The translations under genes were made by a program, and so were the position numbers. DNA of 64,000 nt from Pedobacter xixiisoli (GTDB lineage: Bacteria > Bacteroidota > Bacteroidia > Sphingobacteriales > Sphingobacteriaceae): assembly GCF_900215335.1 (NCBI RefSeq), contig NZ_OCMT01000003.1, positions 620,001 to 684,000 on the forward strand, written 5' to 3'. Positions 18,165 to 26,305 of the stretch are shown here, in pieces (within the stretch, counting starts at the first letter, position 1; every line of letters starts with the position of its first letter). Under the pieces are notes generated by a model. It was given only the letters and a program-made list of their open reading frames with translations, searched no databases and had not been told where the DNA came from.

Positions 18165-18832
18165 TGCGGGCATTTCTGCTTTCTGTTGTACTGTTTATTG
18201 CTTTTACTTCTGTAAATGCGCAAACCCCTGCGACTCCAATTAGGCAAGACACTACTGCTAAGTTAGATACCATTGCTCCACCGAAATACGTAAATCAAGG
18301 TAAAATTGCTGGGAAAAAAGCAGTTTACCGGTCACTTATTTTTCCTGGTCTAGGGCAAATCTATAACTATGGGTTAGTAGTGGACGATGTGAAAGCGGGG
18401 AGAACTGAAGGCAAAAGAATAGGTCAAAAACTTTATATTATAGGTAAAATTGGTGCTATTTACGCAGGGGGAACCATATTGGTAATGTCTTATCTAGACA
18501 ATAACCGAAATTATAAATTATTTCTTCAGGAATTGCAGTATCGTCAGTTGAATAACAACAATCCCGACCCAAATAACGGCTTGGGGCAATATGATACAAA
18601 CGGACTTACGGTAGCAAAGAATATCTATAAACGTAACCGTGAAGTTGTAATTATTTCTTTGTTAGGTTTATATGGATTAAACGTGTTAGACGCATACGTA
18701 ACTGCTCGTTTAAAGTTTTTTAATGTAGACGATACCCTGTCTCTTAAATTATCACCAACCATTATAAATTCTAATACAATGTATGGTTTCAGCAATGCTG
18801 CGCCAGCACTAAAACTAACGCTTAAACTATAA
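18164..18832 (+). CDS. DUF5683 domain-containing membrane protein
   Basis: From the ATG overlapping the parB stop, the product has 222 residues. It has a signal peptide (VVLFIAFTSVNAQ), then KKAVYRSLIFPGLGQIYN, which is the DUF5683 signature, and two hydrophobic segments (about 105-125 and 160-180). The function of the family is unknown; it is regularly found beside parB in Bacteroidetes. The translational coupling to parB suggests co-expression rather than a shared mechanism. Confidence 0.88.
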   Translation: MRAFLLSVVLFIAFTSVNAQTPATPIRQDTTAKLDTIAPPKYVNQGKIAGKKAVYRSLIFPGLGQIYNYGLVVDDVKAGRTEGKRIGQKLYIIGKIGAIYAGGTILVMSYLDNNRNYKLFLQELQYRQLNNNNPDPNNGLGQYDTNGLTVAKNIYKRNREVVIISLLGLYGLNVLDAYVTARLKFFNVDDTLSLKLSPTIINSNTMYGFSNAAPALKLTLKL

Positions 18833-18893
18833 ACCATAAAGAGCCGAAAGAACCTTTTTGAATAAGCTCTATATTAACATAAAAACTAAACAA

Positions 18894-19637
18894 ATGAATA
18901 TAGCTCTTTTAGGCTACGGCAAAATGGGTCAAATCATAGAACGATTTGCTACAGAGCGTGGTCACGAAATTGTACTTAAAGTAGGGATAGAGAATCTAAA
19001 TGATTTCACTGTCGAAAATCTAAAAAAAGCTGATGTAGCTATTGATTTTAGTGCTCCAGATGCTGCGGTTAGCAATATCTACAAATGTTTCGAAGCTAAA
19101 GTTCCAGTAGTAGTTGGTACCACTGGTTGGTATGGTGAGTTGCAAAAAATCAAAAATGATTGTGAGGCAAGTAACAATACCTTACTTTATGGTTCTAATT
19201 TCAGTATTGGCGTAAATATTTTCTTTCACTTAAACCAAGTATTAGCAAAGCTGATGAACAACTATCCAGCTTACGATGTGCAAGTAGAGGAAATACACCA
19301 TACACAAAAATTAGATGCGCCAAGCGGGACAGCAATGACAATTGCAGAAGGTATTATAGAGCAGATTGATAGTAAGAAAGAGTGGGTTAATGAGCTGGAA
19401 GGAACTCCGATTTCTGATAGATTGAAGAACGACCAATTACTTATCGAATCACTTAGAATTGAAAACGTACCAGGAACGCACACTGTTGTGTACAGTTCTG
19501 AAGTTGATGATATCGAAATTAAACACACAGCGCACAGTAGGGCAGGTTTTGCTTTAGGCGCAGTGGTAGCTGCCGAATGGTTGCAAAATAAAAAAGGTTT
19601 TTACAGCATAGCTGATATATTTAATTTTAAAAATTAA
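18894..19637 (+). CDS. dapB: 4-hydroxy-tetrahydrodipicolinate reductase
   Basis: This 247-residue enzyme reduces the DapA product with NAD(P)H in the lysine and diaminopimelate pathway, feeding peptidoglycan. It has the nucleotide loop ALLGYGKMGQ, the Rossmann segment VAIDFSAPDA, VVGTTGW, the catalytic and substrate motif HHTQKLDAPSGTA, and the closing RAGFALGAV. The ATG at 18894 begins the usual MNIALLGYG; an upstream in-frame ATG (18858) would add 12 residues not seen in the family. It lies 62 bases after DUF5683 and one base before lepB. Confidence 0.97.
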   Translation: MNIALLGYGKMGQIIERFATERGHEIVLKVGIENLNDFTVENLKKADVAIDFSAPDAAVSNIYKCFEAKVPVVVGTTGWYGELQKIKNDCEASNNTLLYGSNFSIGVNIFFHLNQVLAKLMNNYPAYDVQVEEIHHTQKLDAPSGTAMTIAEGIIEQIDSKKEWVNELEGTPISDRLKNDQLLIESLRIENVPGTHTVVYSSEVDDIEIKHTAHSRAGFALGAVVAAEWLQNKKGFYSIADIFNFKN

Positions 19638-19638
19638 T

Positions 19639-20832
19639 ATGAACTGGAAATTCTGGCAAAAGAAAAACAATTCTGATAAGCCAAAAAAGAAAAAGACTAA
19701 AACTAGGGAATGGGTTGATGCTATTGTTTTTGCAGTAGTTGCAGCAACTATTATTCGTGTGTTTTTTATAGAGGCTTACACCATTCCTTCAGGATCAATG
19801 GAGCGTTCACTTTTAGTTGGTGATTTTCTTTTTGTAAGCAAGGTTAACTATGGTGCTCGTATCCCGATGACACCTGTTGCTTTCCCTTTTGCGCATCATA
19901 CCATGCCATTAACTGGTACTAAAGCTTATTGGGATGGCGTGCAGTGGAAATATAGAAGATTACCAGGATTGCAAGATATCAAACGCAATGATGTAGTGGT
20001 GTTCAATTTCCCAGAAGGAGATACGGTAGTTTTAGAGCGTCAAGATGATAACTACTATCAAATGCAATTACGTGGAGAAAGTAAGGAATCTATTTGGTCG
20101 GGATTTAACGTAGTGAGCAGACCAGTAGATAAACGTGAGAACTTTATTAAACGTTGTATCGCTATTGCTGGAGATACCATTAGCATGAGAAATGGGTTAG
20201 CGGTAGTAAATGGAAAAACTGAACCTTTGGTGGGTACTGGTGGTTTTGGTTACAATGTGGAATTTAATACCTCTGAAGTAAATTTGAAGCTTTTCGAAGA
20301 CATGGGCTTTAAAATTGGACCAACTGCACTTCCTACCACATACAGGTTTGAAGGTACACCAGATTTGATCAAAGAATTAAAAAAATCTCCTTATGTAAAG
20401 TCGGTTACCGAAGATTTAACTCCAACTGATGAACAAGATATATTGATTTTTCCACATGATAAAAACAGAAAGTGGAATTTAGATAATTATGGTCCGTTTG
20501 TAGTGCCTAAAAAAGGTTGGACAGTGACTTTAGACAGTTTGACTATGCCACTTTATGAAAGAAGCATTCGCATTTACGAAGGCAATAAATTGGAAAAAGT
20601 AGGCAACGATTGGATATTGAACGGAAAGAAAGCCACAACTTATACCTTTAAAATGGATTACTATTGGATGATGGGCGATAACCGTCACTCTTCAGCAGAT
20701 TCACGTTATTGGGGTTTTGTACCAGAAGACCATATTGTAGGTAAAGCTTTATTTATTTGGTTGAGTGTAGATAGTGAAGGCTCATTCTTCAGTAAAATAC
20801 GTTGGAGCCGAATTTTTAAAGGAATACATTAG
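19639..20832 (+). CDS. lepB: Signal peptidase I
   Basis: This 397-residue membrane serine protease removes signal peptides from secreted proteins. A lysine-rich cytoplasmic start precedes a single membrane anchor (VDAIVFAVVAATIIRVFFI, about 27-46). The catalytic Ser53 lies in PSGSME and Lys171 in NFIKRCIAIAGD; box E (GDNRHSSADSRYWG) is near residue 346. The gap between the Lys box and box E is much longer than in the E. coli enzyme, as common in Bacteroidetes. It ends the parA run before an intergenic hairpin repeat and a terminator. Confidence 0.96.
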   Translation: MNWKFWQKKNNSDKPKKKKTKTREWVDAIVFAVVAATIIRVFFIEAYTIPSGSMERSLLVGDFLFVSKVNYGARIPMTPVAFPFAHHTMPLTGTKAYWDGVQWKYRRLPGLQDIKRNDVVVFNFPEGDTVVLERQDDNYYQMQLRGESKESIWSGFNVVSRPVDKRENFIKRCIAIAGDTISMRNGLAVVNGKTEPLVGTGGFGYNVEFNTSEVNLKLFEDMGFKIGPTALPTTYRFEGTPDLIKELKKSPYVKSVTEDLTPTDEQDILIFPHDKNRKWNLDNYGPFVVPKKGWTVTLDSLTMPLYERSIRIYEGNKLEKVGNDWILNGKKATTYTFKMDYYWMMGDNRHSSADSRYWGFVPEDHIVGKALFIWLSVDSEGSFFSKIRWSRIFKGIH

Positions 20833-20840
20833 GCTCGGGT

Positions 20841-20903
20841 CGTCATTGCGAGGCACGAAGCAATCTCTATCGCTTTAAGATTGCTTCGTGCCTCGCAATG
20901 ACG
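20841..20903. repeat. Intergenic inverted repeat, CATTGCGAGGCACGAAGCAAT family
   Basis: CGTCATTGCGAGGCACGAAG plus CAATCT is followed 17 bases later by its near-perfect reverse complement ending in CGCAATGACG at 20903. Both ends carry GTCAT/ATGAC. The same arm recurs at 22920-22972, 46001-46093 and, as a half element, at 28078-28108. Confidence 0.9.
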
Positions 20904-20916
20904 AAATAAACGACAA

Positions 20917-20955
20917 AAAAAAGCATCACTAAAAAAAGTGATGCTTTTTTGTTTA
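20917..20955 (+). terminator. Bidirectional-type terminator after lepB
   Basis: AAAAAAGCATCACT (20917-20930) pairs perfectly with AGTGATGCTTTTTT (20937-20950). The stem ends in A- and T-runs on both sides, so it can act on either strand; here it serves lepB. Confidence 0.92.
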
Positions 20956-21011
20956 AGCCTTATGCAATTTTAGGTCATCTTGCATCATGTTGATATTAAA
21001 ACTCAATCGAC

Positions 21012-22898
21012 ATGAATAAAAACATACTTTCTGCATTGCTGCTGTTCCTAAATATTGCGGCTTTTGCCCAAGACAATCAAGTTAACGTAAGTTCGAAAAT
21101 TTCTGGTGTCACCGTTTTTATGAATGGTGCGCAGGTACAACGCCAATCTGACCAGATAGATGTTCCTCAAGGAGTAAGTCTGCTTATTTTTTCTGGACTT
21201 TCTTCTAGTATTGAAGCGCAAAGTTTGCAAGCCAAAGGAGAAGGGAATTTTACCATCCTATCGGTTGCTAAACAAAATAATTTTCTATTGGATAAAAGGA
21301 AATCTGACCAAAAGTTGGCTTTACAAGCTAAATCAGAAGAGCTTTCTGATAGGGTCATTACTTTAAAAAATGAAATGGCTGTTTACAAATCGGAAGAGGA
21401 AATGTTGGGTAAAAACCAAGCGGTAATGGGACCTAACGTCAATTATGATTTAGTAAAACTTAAAGCAGCATTGGATTTTCAAAAACAACGTTTAATGGAT
21501 GCTAAAAGTAAACAGGCTACGTTACAGAAAGACATAGATAAACTGTACGAAGAAATCAATAGGATAAATAGACAAGCAGCAGAGGTAGACGGCAAAGCTA
21601 TTGGTAACTCTAACGATGTGATAGTGAAAGTATCAAGCAAAACGGCCACGAAAGGAAAATTTATATTGACTTATTTAGTAAAAAATGCCAGCTGGTATCC
21701 AACTTATGATATCAGAGCTAAAGATGTAGCAAGCTCAATTCAGTTGGTGTACAAAGCCAATGTAAGTCAGAATTCTGGTGAAGATTGGAAAAATGTAAAA
21801 CTTACTTTGTCGTCTGGCAACCCATCTAACAATAATGAAAAACCGAATTTACCAACTTATTTAATCGGTTATCTAAGTGCTGGATATTCTTTATTTAACC
21901 CAATTTCTGCTGCTTCAAATGCAGTTAAGGGTAAAGTAGTAGATGCAAATGATAACTCTGCACTACCTGGGGTTTCGGTACGTGTTAAAAACTCAACAGT
22001 AGCAACGGTTACTGACGCCAGCGGTAACTACTCTATACAAATGCCTGCAGGTGCAAATACCTTGGAGTTTAGTTATGTTGGTTATGAACGTCAAGAGTTG
22101 ACCGCTTCTTATGGACAGTTGAATGTGCGGTTGAAACAGGATAGCAAAGCTTTAGACGAAGTGGTAGTGATGGGCTACGGCGTTGCTAAAAAGGAAATGA
22201 GTGGAGCTTTAGCAGGAAGCGCAGCTGGTATTAGAATTAGAGGAACTGGTTCTATTTCTTCCGTACCATTAGAAGTTAAAAATGTAGAGAAACAAACCAA
22301 TGTGACATTCGAAATCGCGATGCCTTATACCATCTTAAGTGATGGTAAACAAGCTACGGTAGATATTGGTAACTACGATTTTAAAGCAGATTACCAATAT
22401 TATGCAGTGCCAAAAGTAACTCAAGATGCATTTTTGACCGCTAAGATTACTGATTTCAATGAGGTGAATTTCATTAGTGGAGAAGCTAATATTTTCTTTG
22501 AAGGAACCTACTTGGGGAAATCGTTATTAGATATTCAGAATACCGACACATTAACCATATCGCTCGGCGTAGATAAAAATGTTTCGGTAAAAAGAGAAAA
22601 GCAGAAAGGTTTTACCGAGAGACAGTTTATTGGCTCTTCGCAAAAAGATACAAGACATTTTGTAATTGACGTTAAAAACAGGAAAGGTCAAGTGGTTAAT
22701 TTGACCATAGAAGACCAATTGCCTGTAGCTACCAATAGCGATATCGCAGTAGAAAAACAGGAGCTATCAAAAGCTAAGCTAGATGAAACAAGCGGAAAAT
22801 TAACCTGGCAATTTGTATTGCAGCCAAACGAGCAAAAGAAAATTGATTTGAAATATCAGGTAAAGTATCCTAAAAATAGACCGGTTAATATTGAATAG
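21012..22898 (+). CDS. DUF4139 protein with inserted carboxypeptidase-regulatory-like domain
   Basis: The 628-residue secreted protein (signal peptide ending AAFAQ, about residue 20) begins with a DUF4140-like strand domain (VTVFMNGAQVQRQ), then a coiled coil (about 95-195), then the DUF4139 barrel (TYLVKNASWYPTYDIRAKD..). The barrel is split at about residue 307 by a CarboxypepD-regulatory-like domain (GKVVDANDNSALPGVSVRVK..). That is followed by ALDEVVVMGYG (about 377-386), a signature normally found at the plug entry of SusC/TonB receptors. DUF4139 then resumes (TNVTFEIAMPYTI..) to the end. Function is unknown. No TonB barrel follows, so this is a domain insertion, not a receptor. Confidence 0.9.
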   Translation: MNKNILSALLLFLNIAAFAQDNQVNVSSKISGVTVFMNGAQVQRQSDQIDVPQGVSLLIFSGLSSSIEAQSLQAKGEGNFTILSVAKQNNFLLDKRKSDQKLALQAKSEELSDRVITLKNEMAVYKSEEEMLGKNQAVMGPNVNYDLVKLKAALDFQKQRLMDAKSKQATLQKDIDKLYEEINRINRQAAEVDGKAIGNSNDVIVKVSSKTATKGKFILTYLVKNASWYPTYDIRAKDVASSIQLVYKANVSQNSGEDWKNVKLTLSSGNPSNNNEKPNLPTYLIGYLSAGYSLFNPISAASNAVKGKVVDANDNSALPGVSVRVKNSTVATVTDASGNYSIQMPAGANTLEFSYVGYERQELTASYGQLNVRLKQDSKALDEVVVMGYGVAKKEMSGALAGSAAGIRIRGTGSISSVPLEVKNVEKQTNVTFEIAMPYTILSDGKQATVDIGNYDFKADYQYYAVPKVTQDAFLTAKITDFNEVNFISGEANIFFEGTYLGKSLLDIQNTDTLTISLGVDKNVSVKREKQKGFTERQFIGSSQKDTRHFVIDVKNRKGQVVNLTIEDQLPVATNSDIAVEKQELSKAKLDETSGKLTWQFVLQPNEQKKIDLKYQVKYPKNRPVNIE

Positions 22899-22919
22899 GA
22901 TTGTTATTACTTTATTGAT

Positions 22920-22972
22920 AGGTACGAAGCAATTTTAATACTATAGAAATTGCTTCGTGCCTCGCAATGACG
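22920..22972. repeat. Intergenic inverted repeat, GAAGCAAT...CGCAATGACG family
   Basis: GGTACGAAGCAATTTTA is followed by its imperfect reverse complement AAATTGCTTCGTGCCTCGCAA and TGACG. It is a shorter copy of the element at 20841-20903, with a truncated left arm. Confidence 0.8.
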
Positions 22973-22980
22973 ACTTTTCG

Positions 22981-23019
22981 AAGACTTACTAAGTTTATTA
23001 AACTTAGTAAGTCTTTTTT
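22981..23019. terminator. Bidirectional terminator between convergent genes
   Basis: AAGACTTACTAAGTTT pairs with AAACTTAGTAAGTCTT around a tiny loop, followed by TTTT. The DUF4139 gene (plus) and the DoxX gene (minus) both run into it. Confidence 0.88.
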
Positions 23020-23028
23020 AGTTACAGC

Positions 23029-23400
23029 CTAACTCACCATTGGTTCGTACTTGCCCCAGTTGTCGGCAATTATCCAAATGTTAATAGCCAAAAGTGGGCC
23101 AGCGATAGCCAAGCCTTCTGGCATGTAAACGGCATTATGTATGACAATACCTATCATCACAGGAAAAATAACTATTGCCCCTAAAGCACGAGTTTTCGGA
23201 ATGGCAAATAACAATCCACCTAATAATTCTATAGCGCCAATTAAAGGCATTAACCATACAATAGTGCCAAAGGCCATGCCCACTTTTAACATTTCGCCCT
23301 CCATGGGCGGTACTGGCATGTAATGGAGAAACTTGTCGAGCCCTGCGTTGATGAACATTAATCCAAAGAGGACTGATAAAACTGTTTTTACGATTTTCAT
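23029..23400 (-). CDS. DoxX family membrane protein
   Basis: The 123-residue protein has four hydrophobic helices typical of DoxX: VLSVLFGLMFINAGLDKF, a segment with GTIVWLMPLIGAIELLGGLL, ALGAIVIFPVMIGIVIHN and a final LLAINIWIIADNW. The conserved early Gly/Lys-F pattern (NAGLDKFLHY) is present. DoxX proteins are small inner-membrane proteins, some linked to quinol oxidases or redox stress; a specific role is not visible. Confidence 0.9.
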   Translation of the reverse strand: MKIVKTVLSVLFGLMFINAGLDKFLHYMPVPPMEGEMLKVGMAFGTIVWLMPLIGAIELLGGLLFAIPKTRALGAIVIFPVMIGIVIHNAVYMPEGLAIAGPLLAINIWIIADNWGKYEPMVS

Positions 23401-23828
23401 TTTCTTAGTTTTTGATTCACTTAAAGTTAAGTAAAAGCAGAATGAAAATGCAAGCAGTTATTTCGTACGATTTGCTATTTCTGCATAAGCTTTTGCTCTC
23501 TAAACCTGATAGGAGTGGCTATACTTTTGCTTGCGTCATTTCGACGAGGAACGAGGAGAACTGAAAGAAAGCAACGCTAAATCTGTTCGTTAGTAGTACT
23601 TAGCTGATAGATTTCTCTCTGCGTTCGAAATGACGGTAAAGAGCAAAAGATAGCCACGAATAGCAGGGCTGAAATAACCGAAGAACAACTATCTTTGCTT
23701 TCCAAAAAATATCAGCATCTAGCTGAAAATCTTTCCTATTTAAAGACAACGGAAAAAAATAAAAAATATTTAAAGAGGCTTGCAACCTTTGGGGACGATT
23801 GCGCATCTACCCTAATACAAGCAAACAA
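23401..23828. other. Gap before the sigma factor gene: nested palindromic repeat
   Basis: The gap contains no gene. It is mostly taken up by the nested inverted repeat at 23505-23669. Beyond that, an A-rich stretch (about 23750-23785) precedes the sigma factor start. I found no good -7 element. Confidence 0.6.
23505..23669. repeat. Nested intergenic palindrome, GTCATTTCGA family
   Basis: Outer arms GTGGCTATACTTTTGCT (23515-23531) and AGCAAAAGATAGCCAC (23642-23657) pair, with further similarity outside (acctgatagga / tagcagggct). Inside them lie GCGTCATTTCGACGAGGAAC and its partner GCGTTCGAAATGACG. So a common GTCATTTCGA element sits within a second palindrome. Confidence 0.85.
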
Positions 23829-24398
23829 ATGAAGGTGGCAAAAACATATACGTTAAATGAGCTGATGGAAGGCTGTAAGGCTGGCAACAGGCAGATGCAA
23901 GAATTGCTTTACAGGCAAACTGCATCGAAAATGTTGGCGGTTTGTATGCGATATGCCAAAGATAGGATGGAGGCCGAAGATGTATTGCAGATGGGTTATG
24001 TAAAGATTTTTCAAAAGGTGAAAGAGTTTAAAGGAGAGGGTTCTTTTGAGGGATGGATACGCCGCATTATGGTAAATACTGCAATTGAAAGCTATAGAAA
24101 AAACCTACGCACTTTAAATGTGGTGCCAATTGAGGATGCCTATGAGCAACCGTCAACAGGTTTTGACTTTAGTAGTTTGGGAATGCAGGATTTGATAAGG
24201 GTAATACAGAAACTGGCCGATGGCTATAGAATGGTGTTTAATATGTACGCGATTGAGGGATATTCGCACAAGGAAATTGCCGAAACGTTAGGAATTACAG
24301 AAGGAGCAAGTAAATCGCAGCTTTCGCGAGCTAGAGCAATTTTGCAACAGGAAATTTTAAAATTGGAGGGCTTTGGTTATGCAACACATGCCGGATAA
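23829..24398 (+). CDS. RNA polymerase sigma-70 family (ECF-type) sigma factor
   Basis: The 189-residue sigma factor has region 2 (LLYRQTASKMLAVCMRYAKD, then AEDVLQMGYVKIFQKV and FEGWIRRIMVNTAIESYRK) and region 4 (YRMVFNMYAIEGYSHKEIAE and TLGITEGASKSQLSRARAIL). Region 3 is missing, as in ECF factors. The ATG at 23829 replaces an upstream in-frame start. Its end overlaps the following membrane protein gene, the normal arrangement for a sigma factor with its membrane partner. Confidence 0.95.
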   Translation: MKVAKTYTLNELMEGCKAGNRQMQELLYRQTASKMLAVCMRYAKDRMEAEDVLQMGYVKIFQKVKEFKGEGSFEGWIRRIMVNTAIESYRKNLRTLNVVPIEDAYEQPSTGFDFSSLGMQDLIRVIQKLADGYRMVFNMYAIEGYSHKEIAETLGITEGASKSQLSRARAILQQEILKLEGFGYATHAG

Positions 24399-25143
24399 AG
24401 ATTTTGATAAGCTGTTTAAAGACAGTTTTATGGATGCGGAGGTAGAACCTTCTGCAGATTTATGGGGGAATATTGCCCAGCAATTGGAACCTAAGAAAAA
24501 ACGTTCGTTCCCTATTTTATGGGTAGCGGCTGCAAGTGTGGCAGTGGTAGCTTCGGTAATGTTATTTACGCAAAATAGCGATAAGATTTATTTGCAGGGT
24601 ACTGCACCAGAAGTAGCTTCGGTAAACTCAACACACACATTGCCAACTGCAACGGTAGCAACTAGTGAGGAGACGACAACGGTTAGTTCTACTGTTTTAT
24701 CTGATGCTGGTGTGAGCAATCGTCGTTTGGTGAGAAAAACATTAGCTAAAGGAGCTGTCGCTAAAATTGAGGTTAGCCAAGAAAAAAGTTTTGCAGCCGT
24801 GCAACCATCTGAAAAGAATGAGCATCTACCTATTAAAAGAAGCGAAGTAAAGCCTTTGGATATTACGCCAGTTGAAGAAAAAGTTGAGCGTAATAACGAT
24901 GCTAGGATGATTGTTCTAGCGGATAATACAAAAAAAGTGGCGACTGATGATGGGGATATGATAGAGGAATCCAGCGAAAACAAGAAAGGCATCCGCAACA
25001 TGGGAGATTTGATTAATTACGTGGTTGATAAAGTAGATAAAAGAGATCAAAAGTTAATTAAGTTTAATACAGATGATGATGATAATTCATCGATAATTGG
25101 ACTGAACATTGGGTTCTTGAAATTAAATAAGAAAAACAAATAG
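24379..25143 (+). CDS. Membrane protein coupled to sigma factor (putative anti-sigma)
   Basis: The 254-residue protein has an N-terminal cytoplasmic part (MPDKDFDKLFKDSF..SADLWGNIAQQLEP), one membrane helix (about 38-56) and a long Ser/Thr/Glu/Lys-rich extracytoplasmic region with no clear fold. Position and topology suit an anti-sigma-like partner. The start at 24379 lies 20 bases inside the sigma gene and follows GGAGGG (24365-24370) at good spacing; a second ATG lies at 24388. No zinc-binding anti-sigma motif is visible, so the role is inferred from context. Confidence 0.75.
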   Translation: MQHMPDKDFDKLFKDSFMDAEVEPSADLWGNIAQQLEPKKKRSFPILWVAAASVAVVASVMLFTQNSDKIYLQGTAPEVASVNSTHTLPTATVATSEETTTVSSTVLSDAGVSNRRLVRKTLAKGAVAKIEVSQEKSFAAVQPSEKNEHLPIKRSEVKPLDITPVEEKVERNNDARMIVLADNTKKVATDDGDMIEESSENKKGIRNMGDLINYVVDKVDKRDQKLIKFNTDDDDNSSIIGLNIGFLKLNKKNK

Positions 25144-25223
25144 GAGCAGGATTTTGGGATTTGCAGGATATACAAGATGAAATTGCAACTCTACAACCTT
25201 ACAATAATATTAAACACACACAA

Positions 25224-26039
25224 ATGAAACATCTAATTTTAAAAGCAGTATTGGTAAGTGGACTTACTTTTCTGGCAGCAGGAACTTTAAAAGCACAAGA
25301 AGAAGTTAAAGAGGTAAAAGATAGCGTTAAACGCAAAAAGTTTGAAATTAACTATGGCGTCGGTATCACCATTGGTGAGAAAAAAGATAGCACAGGTAAG
25401 GTTGACCAAAATAAGGGTCGCTTTGTAGGTGGCATTACTTTCACTCGTTTAGACATTGGTTTTTCTAAGTTGGTAGATAATGGTAGCTTTTCGTTATCGC
25501 CAGTGAACGATTTTTTAGACTACAAACCTTGGAAAACCAGTACGCTTTCTTTTGATGTATTGCAGTTTGGCTACAGATTTAACAACCATTTTAAAGTTTA
25601 TTTGGCGGGAGGTTTCGATTGGACGCATATCCGTTTAGATAGAGATATCACCATTCAAAAGAACAAACCAACCTTAGAATATACTGAAGATGACATTATG
25701 TACAGCAAAAACCGTTTTTCTAGTAGCTATGTGCATTTTCCTTTGAACTTTGAATTTAGAACTAAAGAAAATAACCACGGTAAACGCGTTAGATTTGTAA
25801 TAGGACCAGAAGTTGCATTTTTGCTAAGTGGTAAGGTGAAACAGATAAGTGATGAGTTGGGTAAAGTAAAAGTGAAAGATGATTATCACTTTACACCTTT
25901 CCGTTACGGTGGTGCAGTTAGAATTGGTTACGGAGGTATCGGTGTTTTTGCAAAATATTATGCTAACGATATGTTCGATACCGATGCTCAAAAAGGTTTA
26001 AAAAATATGTCGTTCGGTATTACTTTCGGTCTTAATTAA
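25224..26039 (+). CDS. Outer-membrane beta-barrel protein
   Basis: The 271-residue product starts with a signal peptide (LILKAVLVSGLTFLAAGTLKAQ), a short charged linker (EEVKEVKDSVKRKK) and then barrel-like strands (EINYGVGITIGE, GYRFNNHFKVYLAGGFDWTH, FPLNFEFRTKENNHG, GVFAKYYANDMF). It ends in a strand with terminal residues FGITFGLN. The ATG at 25224 starts the signal peptide; an upstream in-frame ATG (25161) would bury it. It follows the sigma/membrane-partner pair, so the three may form an envelope stress or transport unit. Confidence 0.85.
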   Translation: MKHLILKAVLVSGLTFLAAGTLKAQEEVKEVKDSVKRKKFEINYGVGITIGEKKDSTGKVDQNKGRFVGGITFTRLDIGFSKLVDNGSFSLSPVNDFLDYKPWKTSTLSFDVLQFGYRFNNHFKVYLAGGFDWTHIRLDRDITIQKNKPTLEYTEDDIMYSKNRFSSSYVHFPLNFEFRTKENNHGKRVRFVIGPEVAFLLSGKVKQISDELGKVKVKDDYHFTPFRYGGAVRIGYGGIGVFAKYYANDMFDTDAQKGLKNMSFGITFGLN

Positions 26040-26042
26040 AAC

Positions 26043-26092
26043 ATTAAGAAGTTAAGAAAATTTAAGGGCTTAATTATTCTTAACTTCTTAAT
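26043..26092. repeat. Perfect 16-bp gap-specific palindrome
   Basis: ATTAAGAAGTTAAGAA (26043-26058) is the exact reverse complement of TTCTTAACTTCTTAAT (26077-26092). It starts three bases after the barrel gene's stop. There is no T-run, and a normal terminator follows, so this is not simply a terminator. Confidence 0.85.
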
Positions 26093-26121
26093 GGTAAAAA
26101 AATACACACACAAATAAAACC

Positions 26122-26158
26122 AATCCTGTTTCTGTAAAAAGAGGCAGGATTTTTTTTA
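26122..26158 (+). terminator. Rho-independent terminator
   Basis: AATCCTGTTTCT (26122-26133) pairs with AGAGGCAGGATT (26140-26151), with two G-T pairs, followed by eight T. It terminates the beta-barrel gene. Confidence 0.9.
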
Positions 26159-26272
26159 AGTCCGAAAGTCGAAGAGTGATTAGTCCGCAAGCCAAAATGC
26201 TTAAATAATAGCTATTGCCTAAACTAACTTTTTAACTTTTCCATCTTTCAGACTTTCCTGACTTTCGGACTT
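26158..26272. repeat. 13-bp palindrome upstream of the ABC ATPase gene
   Basis: AAGTCCGAAAGTC (26158-26170) is the exact reverse complement of GACTTTCGGACTT (26260-26272). Further partial copies of 'gactttc' lie at 26251 and about 26284. The right arm ends 33 bases before the start codon. Confidence 0.8.
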
Positions 26273-26305
26273 CATTACTTCCCGACTTTCTTTATCTTTA
26301 CATCC

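Noticed and set aside
21012..22898. TonB-dependent receptor
   Set aside because: The EVVVMGYG linker is present but no plug or 22-strand barrel follows; the rest is DUF4139.
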